A stretch of DNA of 24,761 bases, taken from assembly GCA_014621425.1 (NCBI GenBank), contig JAANBB010000525.1, forward strand, positions 1-24,761. Direction: 5' to 3'. Of the stretch, positions 18,328 to 24,761 are shown in pieces (the first letter of the stretch is position 1; every line of letters starts with the position of its first letter). The notes below the pieces were generated by a model that saw nothing but the letters and a program-made list of their open reading frames with translations, ran no database searches and was not told the DNA's origin. The position numbers were made by a program, and so were the translations under genes. This DNA is from Cylindrodendrum hubeiense (taxonomy: Eukaryota > Ascomycota > Sordariomycetes > Hypocreales > Nectriaceae).

Positions 18328-18820
18328 TCACTCGGGTTTAGGTCCCGCAACATCCAATCCCTCCAATCCTTGCATAGGGTCGGGGCCAACATCTACCATG
18401 TCCTTGGTGTCATCATCCTCCGCAGCGCGTTCAGCCAGCCAGCCCTCCTGTAATCTCTGTGAGTACTGAACATGTCCATCGAAAACGAGTAAAACGTACC
18501 TTTTCCCAGACGGCAGTCTTGCTTCCCAAGCCCTCCTCGGCACTCTTGGGTGCCTTGGCTTGTGAGACTTTGAGGATTCTTCCGAAAAACTCCGACTGAT
18601 CCATGTTGTTGATTGCCTCCTTGGCATCAGCCGCGTCCTCGTACTCAACGTATGCAAATCCTCGATGAGGCTCCGTAGAATTCGGCTTATCCGGCTTTGG
18701 GACTTTGACTTCAACGATCTCTCCAAATGGGATGAAGGCATCCAGGACATTGCTCTGTGTGGCCGTTTGGGAGAGTCCACCCACGTAGACCGTGGCTTTC
18801 CAGCGGTTGGCGTCCGTCAT
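18328..18820 (-). CDS. Small single-RRM RNA-binding protein
   Basis: Two minus-strand exons: 18820-18500 and 18447-18328, together 441 nt, or 146 residues. One RNA recognition motif fills residues 9-85: RNP2 is VYVGGL (11-16) and RNP1 is RGFAYVEY (53-60). It is followed by SKTAVWEKEGWLAE, an ending I associate with fungal proteins related to the RRM of cyclophilin-33 (PPIE), here without any cyclophilin domain. The tail is acidic. The acceptor at 18448 was chosen because it gives VWEKEGWLA; another AG nine bases upstream is also in frame and would add RLQ. The intron 18448-18499 is 52 nt. A role in mRNA or spliceosome metabolism is plausible from the family but not shown by the sequence. It converges on the B12D gene. 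Confidence 0.85.
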
Positions 18821-19864
18821 TTCGTCTGCAGAATGATCCGAATATGTTCAAGAAGAGGGTCGTTATTTGTTTTGGTGGCTGCGAAGAATCGTCCTTCAAC
18901 TCATTACAGCTCTTCCATGAGCTCACCGGCACCCAGCAGTGAAATGTTCCGTGCGAGTTCACGTGACCGTACGCAGACTCACCTGCTACCGGCCTGTCGA
19001 CCAGCCTACCACACCAAAGTTAGCTTTTGGGGTAGCTCACGCATCTAGCTTCAGAAACCCAGTCTGTTGATGGAAAGTATTGCCTAATTGAGTTTTGCAT
19101 TAGATGGCGATTTATGAGTCGATATCAAGCCTGAGGCGCTGAGGCACGTTGATGGAAAAGAAGCAGCTCGTGATTATTGATAGGAAGGTAGCGTATGGAG
19201 CTTCAGGACGCAGTCAGACGCAACTACCGGCACTTTTCGCATATATTTCGAATCATGCTGGACAATTGAGACCAAACCAGCGTGGCAATTGTGCTGAACT
19301 CCGGAAAAGGAAAAAAAATCGGCTTCTCTCCACTGGGTGTCTTCATCTCTTGGAGTACATGCTTGGCAATGATCCATCACAATACCACATGGTAGAAATT
19401 TCAGATGAACCCGATACTATGCCCACAAAAGCACCTCGGTATCCTTGAGGAGGTAACATCTCCTAGAGAACCAATCTTATTCCAGAGAACCTCAAATCGA
19501 CTTGAGGAGCTGGACACAGGAAAGTGGCGACAAGACATGATACCCCATCACGTGATGCGTTCCCCACCCTCCCTTGTAACTCAGGGGGGCACGGACGTGT
19601 TGGCGTCGATAGCTCAGGAGTGTGGGAGGATAGCCTGCAATCTGGCATCATACCTCTCGGCTCAAGACACCTATCGCCCTCGCCCTGCTTCGCTCAATAT
19701 TGAAGCTTCTTCTCCCGGGCAGAGGCAAGAAGCTTCATAATCTTGCCTGGCTGTCCCTGAGCCAGCGCTGTTGAATTTTGTCTTTACCAAGCTCACCGCC
19801 ATAAGCCGAAACCTCCCTCAATACTTGGCCCCTTCGTCGCACCAATCCCCCCGCCATCACCACC
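18821..19864. other. Intergenic region between the RRM gene and sec31
   Basis: About 1 kb between divergent genes, so it should hold both promoters. Nearest sec31 is a pyrimidine-rich leader ending in a strong start context (CACCATGG). The open frames inside (for example 19149-19448) have no family features. No RNA gene or repeat was recognised. Confidence 0.5.
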
Positions 19865-22800
19865 ATGGTGCGCCTTCGAGATATCCCCCGAACGGCCGCT
19901 TTCGCCTGGTCGCCGGACGCCGGAAAGCCTTTGCTGGTAACCGGAACCCGCGCCGGCGCTGTCGATGTCGACTTCTCCGATGAGAGCAAGCTGGAACTAT
20001 GGGACCTTGCTCTTGACGACCAGCAACAAGGCTTGGAGCTCCAACCCGTTGTTAGCATTACCACCGAGTCCAGGTAGACATCCAGCACAATCGCATAGCT
20101 GTAGGACCGCCTATTAATCCATGAGACAGATTCTACGATGTCGCCTGGAGCCCTCCCGACGACGACCACCCCAAGGGTATAATTGCCGGTGCTCTCGAGA
20201 ACGGCTCCCTGGACATGTGGGACGCCGAGAAGCTGATCGCTGGAGATTCCGATGCCTTGATCTCCCAGACTGTGAAACACACTGGTGCAATCAAGGCCTT
20301 ACAATTCAACCCCCTGAAGCCCCAGATTCTCGCCACTGCTGGTGCCAAGGGTGAGCTCTTCATCTACGACGTCAACGATGTCGCGAACCCCTTCCGGCTA
20401 GGAAACGCTCAGGCCCGTTCCGACGACATCGAATGCCTCGCATGGAACCAAAAGGTTTCCCACATTCTCGCGACCGGTGGATCGGGAGGATTTGTGACCG
20501 TGTGGGACTTGAAAACTAAGAAGGCTTCCCTGACTCTCAACAACAACCGCAAGGCCGTCAGTGCCATCGCTTGGGACCCTAACAACTCGACAAAACTCTT
20601 GACAGCAACCCCCGATGACAACACTCCCGTCATTATGCTTTGGAACCTGCGAAACTCTAACGCTCCTGAGAAGACTCTCGAGGGCCATGAGCAAGGTGTG
20701 CTATCATTGTCCTGGTGCCAACAAGACAGCGAACTTCTGCTCTCGTCCGGCAAGGACAACAGAACTATTGTATGGAACCCTATGACGGGAGAGCGTTACG
20801 GAGAATTGCCCGAGGTCACGAACTGGACTTTTCTCACCCGCTTCAACCCGCACAACCCCAACCTGTCGGCAACAGCCAGCTTTGATGGTAAAATCACGGT
20901 GCAGACACTACAAAACACCAACCCCGACACCTCCAAGGCTGCAGCGGAGAAGAACCTAGATGATGAAGACTTTTTCCGAGCTGCCCAGGATCAACCCCAG
21001 GATGCGTCGTGGTCATTGACCAAGGCACCCAACTGGTTTGAGCGGCCTATTGGTGCATCTTTCGGCTTCGGAGGTAAGCTTGTGGTTTTTAAGGCCTCTC
21101 CTTCTCAAGCCGGTCAGAAGCGATCATCCAAGATCTTGATCTCTAGCTTCTCCGTTGATAGCGAGGTTTCTTCCGCAACCGAGAAATTTCAGGAGGCCAT
21201 GACCTCTGGTGACGTGTCTGCCATTTGCGCGGAGCGAGTTGAGCAGTCTAAGACTGAAGAGGAGAAGGCTGAGTGGAAGGTGATGGAAACCCTTGTTGGA
21301 GATAACCCTCGCGGCAAGATTGTCGACTACCTGGGCTTCAACGAGGAGGAGCTTTCCAATGGAGCCGAGGAGGCGAGTGAGGAGGAGGATGCTGACGCCA
21401 AGCCCGAGGTCAAGGCCGATGCTGATGCTGACGAAGACGAGGATAAGAAGAAAAAACGCCTTTCGAACTTCTTTAGCGGAGCTGAGAATGAAGAGGATGG
21501 CGATGACTTCCTTTCCGAGATCTCTGCTACCAAGGGTGCCAAGACCGACAACCCTTTCCACCTATTCAGCGATAGCGATACTTCTATCGAGAAGGATGTC
21601 ACAAAGGCGCTGATGTTGGGTAACTTTGCCAAGGCCACGGATATCTGCCTGAAGGAGAACCGAATGGCAGATGCATTCCTGATTGCCAACTGTGGCGGCC
21701 AGGAGCTTGTGGACAAAGTCCAGGCAGCCTACCTCGCTCGCAAGAGTGGTATTCCAAGCTATATGCGTCTTCTTGGGTCCGTTATCAACAAGAACCTCTG
21801 GGATGTTGTTTACAATGCCGATCTCGAGAACTGGAAGGAGACCATGGCCATTGTCTGCACCTTCTCTGACCCCACCGAGTTCCCAGACCTGTGTGAGGCG
21901 CTGGGAGACAGGATCAACGAGCAGGGAGAGCGAAAGGATGCCTCATTCTGTTACCTTGTGGGTTCCAAGCTCGAGAAGGTTGTGTCCATCTGGGTTGCTG
22001 AGCTGGAAGAGGCTGAGCAGGCTGGCATCCAGGAGCCTTCTGATGACTCGACCTTTTCTGTGCACGCCAAGTCGCTACAGACCTTCATTGAGAAGGTTAC
22101 TGTCTTCCGTCACGTCACCAAGTTTGAGGATGGCGAGAAGGGATTGACCGCGGACTGGAAGCTGGCGACTCTGTACGATAAGTACACCGAGTATGCTGAT
22201 ATTCTTGCCGCGCACGGTCAGTTGGAGGTTGCTCAGAAGTACCTTGATCTTCTGCCGTCCACCTATCCAGCTGCTGAGATTTCCCGCAACCGCGTCCGGT
22301 TGGCGACGAAGAAGCCTGCCCCTCAGGCCAGTGCCAGAGTGCCCGTGTCGGCAGCCCGGACGTCATCGAGAGTGGCACCAACAATGGGTTACCAGACTCC
22401 CCAGCCTGCCCCAGTCGCAACCGCTCCCAACCCATACAGCGCTCTCAGCCCCAACCCTGCTCAGCGTGCGGCCGCCTCGCCGGCACAGCCGCAGCATTAT
22501 ATCCCGCCTGCTAACCCCTATCAACCCCAGGGAGGTTACTCGCCGCAAATCGGTTACCAACCGCCTGCCCAGCCTGGGTTCAACCCCACAGCGCCTCCCC
22601 CGATGGCTGGACCCCCTCGGAACTCGACTCCCCTGGCACCACCGCCCCCGAAGTCCAAGAACACTGAGAACTGGAACGATGTGCCTCTCGTGACCAAGGT
22701 GCCGTCCAGAAGGGCTACTCCTAGCGTCGCTCCCATCACTGCTCCTTTCCCAGGCCATCAACAGGGCTCGTCTGCGCCTCCCCCCCCTGGACTCGGCCCC

Positions 22801-23760
22801 TTATGGGTCAGCGAGTTGGCTCCACGCCTCCGCCGCCGCCGCCTAAGGGATCAGCACCTCCTCGAGTCCAGTCTCCCCTGGCCGGCCCTCCCCAGTCGTT
22901 CCAGGCACCTCCTCAGGCATTCCAGGCTACACCTCAGCCGGCCGCTGCTTACAACCCCTACGCACCTCCTACTCCCGCGATTGGGGCCGGCCCCCAGATG
23001 CCAGGCGTTGTTCCGCGAACGGCCTCTCCATACAACGCTCCTCCGGCTGGGGCTCCGCCCTCCAACAGATATGCGCCGGCTCCTTCGGCCCAACCCCAGT
23101 TCAACCAGCAATCGTCAATGGCGCCACCTGGAAACCGACCTCCCCCCGGAGGTGCATTCGGTGCTCATCCCCAGCCGTCCGCTCCCCATAACCCGTACGC
23201 GCCAAACCCATATGCCGCTCCTCATAGCCAGCCGGCTGCCCCGCCAACTGGACCTCCTCCCACCGGTCCTCCTCCTATGAACCGGACCGGACCTCCTCCT
23301 GCCGCGCCCTCGCAGTCTGTACCGCCACCTCAACCGGCTGCTCCTCCGCCCAAGGCCAGGCACCCCGTTGGCGACCGATCTCACATCCCCGCCAACGCCC
23401 AGGGATTGGTCGATGTTCTGAGCCAGGATATGCACCGAGTGGCTTCCAAGGCGCCTGCTACCTTTGCGCCTCAGGTCAAGGATACACAGAAGCGTCTCAA
23501 CCTGCTCTTTGACCACCTCAACAACGAGGAGCTGGTGCAACCCGGCACGATTGAGCAGTTGACGCAACTAGCTTTGGCCCTTCAGTCCAAGAACTACGAT
23601 GTTGCCCACAGGCTGCAGGTTGAGATCCAGCGGGACAAGACGGAAGAGTGTGGTAACTGGATGGTAAGAGATGTGCCCCTTTTTGATGATGAATGATTGC
23701 TAACACGAGATACAGGTTGGTGTGAAGCGATTGGTCAGCATGAGCAAGGCTACTCCGTAG
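19865..23760 (+). CDS. sec31: COPII outer-coat protein Sec31, with an apparent 1-nt frame break
   Basis: Exons 19865-20073, 20130-23663 and 23716-23760; introns 20074-20129 and 23664-23715. About 1262 residues. [17 protein letters not shown] and FYDVAWSP open an N-terminal WD40 propeller (about 1-345) with units such as [30 protein letters not shown] and [15 protein letters not shown]. An acidic linker rich in Glu/Asp/Lys (about 460-540) precedes the helical coatomer element (about 555-790; [29 protein letters not shown]). Next come a Pro-rich segment (790-1135), which in the family contacts Sec23/Sar1, and a conserved helical C-terminus ([18 protein letters not shown] onwards). Sec31 forms the outer cage of COPII vesicles at ER exit sites together with Sec13. 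The reading frame breaks near 22780-22800 (around residue 958), inside the Pro-rich part. Exon lengths sum to 3788, one short of a multiple of three. The downstream frame continues cleanly to the stop at 23758-23760. Confidence 0.95.
22779..22802 (+). other. Apparent frame break in sec31 at a C-rich run
   Basis: Upstream, frame 1 reads ...[11 protein letters not shown]. From 22803 the frame giving [16 protein letters not shown] is the Sec31 one. One extra base in the CTCCCCCCCCTGG or GGCCCC run would join them. No GT-AG intron of suitable length fits. Confidence 0.8.
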
Positions 23761-24378
23761 ACGGGAGTCGTGTCATGTTGCAGTACGTCTTAATTTGAGT
23801 TGGCAAACGGAAGTCTTTTCCGCAAGCACAGGAGTGTTGAATAGTGTAGCTCAGGCAGCATGATGGGGATGACTCACGAAGCAACCTAGGCTGAATGACA
23901 ACTAGATTAGAAAAGTATATGATGAAAGTGGTTGATCCGTGTTGTTGTGTCGTATCAAGTGTAGTAACAATGTCTGAAGCTTCCATGCCTATTTCTTCTC
24001 TTGTTCTTTTTATGTTGTGGGTTGTTGGTTGGTTGTTGAGACGCATACGATGTGGGCCATGTCATCGCAACTCCAAAAAGCCAAAGAAAGTTGTGTTCTT
24101 GCGACATTAACCATCCCATTAGAATATGGCACTGTACGTATTCGCCCTGGCACAATCATGCAATAGCTGTTTCTACTATGTGTCGAGGTAGGGCCATGTG
24201 AGACGGGCACGTGTCTAGGGTAAGTGGGTTGGCGACGTACCTACCAACCTAAGCACAGATCGCCCAGCTACAACGCATGGACCAGCTGTCAATTGCCAGC
24301 TCCCACTCCACCATAGACACCACATCATCGTCACCACCTCAAGGTGCAAGGCCGACCGCAATCAACTAAACCGACGCC
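23761..24378. other. Intergenic region between sec31 and get2
   Basis: A 618-bp spacer between two genes on the same strand. It is AT-richer near 23880-24020, consistent with the sec31 3' UTR, followed by the get2 promoter with short CCTACC/GTACC motifs near 24236-24250. No ORF or RNA gene was supported. Confidence 0.5.
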
Positions 24379-24761
24379 ATGACCGAGACAACTCTCAGCC
24401 CCGAAGATGCCGCCGCCCAGCGCGCCTCGGAGCAGGCCCGTCTGCGAAAGGAGCGCCGTGAAGCCAAGATCAAGGCTGGTGGCTCTGCACGCCTGAGCAA
24501 GATCACTGGCGCCAGCGGCGGTCTCCCTCATGGTAAGTTACCGTACCCGTCCTGCACAGCTTCAAGCGTCACGGCCTCTAACATGAGATTACGACAGATT
24601 CCGAGGCCGCGCCCGCATCCTCAACGGCGGCGCCCCCGGCCTCTACCCCCGCCCCCAAGCCCGCTGCCGCCGCATCGGCGTCGGCAGGACACGCGGACCC
24701 CGACGAGGTCGACATCTCGGAGCACTTCTACGAGCCTAAGAAGACGGCTGCCCGCAGCACC
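24379..24761 (+). CDS. get2: Get2-like subunit of the GET receptor, partial (3' end beyond window)
   Basis: Exon 1 is 24379-24532, the intron 24533-24597 (donor GTAAGT, branch TCTAAC, acceptor CGACAG), and exon 2 runs from 24598 off the window. About 105 residues are visible. The N-terminus, with ARLRKERREAKIKAGGSARLSKITG (residues about 20-44), carries the basic R-E-R-R type motif that in yeast Get2 binds the ATPase Get3. An Ala/Pro-rich linker follows, then DPDEVDISEHFYEP. The membrane helices expected in this family lie downstream of the window. Get1/Get2 form the ER receptor that accepts tail-anchored proteins from Get3. The Sordariomycete pattern as I recall it supports the call, but the domain is incomplete. 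Confidence 0.8.
   Translation, partial: MTETTLSPEDAAAQRASEQARLRKERREAKIKAGGSARLSKITGASGGLPHGKLPYPSCTASSVTASNMRLRQIPRPRPHPQRRRPRPLPPPPSPLPPHRRRQDTRTPTRSTSRSTSTSLRRRLPAA

Noticed and set aside
22803..23280. Continuation of sec31 frame 1 past 22803 (Leu/Arg-rich sequence)
   Set aside because: Composition changes abruptly and does not fit Sec31, while the neighbouring frame gives Pro-rich Sec31 sequence and its conserved C-terminus.

Overview
The window looks like nuclear DNA of a filamentous ascomycete (Pezizomycotina). Sordariomycetes, perhaps Hypocreales, is my best guess from protein wording, but nothing in the sequence proves it. The genes are compact and use GT-AG introns, mostly 49-102 nt, with CTAAC/CTGAC-type branch sites just upstream of the acceptor. 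There are no operons, and the products are conserved eukaryotic housekeeping proteins. No rRNA, tRNA, transposon, CRISPR array or replicon feature was found.

Layout: (1) 444-1227 (+) mitochondrial ribosomal protein mL61/Mrp49, converging on (2) 1600-5338 (-), a Hul4-like HECT ubiquitin ligase with one apparent 1-nt frame break. (3) A gene-poor 2 kb stretch with a 19-bp tandem repeat. (4) 7376-8282 (-), a DUF3712-type protein with an unresolved N-terminus. (5) A second gene-poor stretch. (6) 9992-12044 (-), a ten-exon zinc medium-chain dehydrogenase of the D-arabinitol dehydrogenase type; it needs a 5-nt microexon and has a C-terminal tail coded by two minisatellites. (7) A third gene-poor stretch, 12260-14519. 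(8) 14520-15138 (-), ribosomal protein eS10, and (9) 15514-16350 (+), Sde2, divergent from a shared promoter with a telobox-like site. (10) 16752-17298 (-), cytochrome c oxidase subunit Cox12, with a 3-nt microexon, and (11) 17617-18091 (+), a B12D/MLRQ (NDUFA4-type) inner-membrane protein, divergent from a 318-bp promoter with CCAAT boxes. (12) 18328-18820 (-), a small single-RRM protein. (13) 19865-23760 (+), COPII coat protein Sec31, also with an apparent 1-nt frame break in a C-rich run. (14) 24379 to the window edge (+), the start of a Get2-like GET receptor subunit.

Functional themes are mitochondrial respiration and translation (mL61, Cox12, B12D), cytosolic translation and RNA processing (eS10, Sde2, RRM protein), and protein traffic and quality control (Hul4-like ligase, Sec31, Get2). 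I found no convincing new multi-gene system. The most notable observations are at gene-structure scale: two microexons (3 and 5 nt) in two neighbouring genes, the repeat-coded tail on the dehydrogenase, and two single-base frame breaks at C/G-rich runs, which look more like assembly errors than biology.
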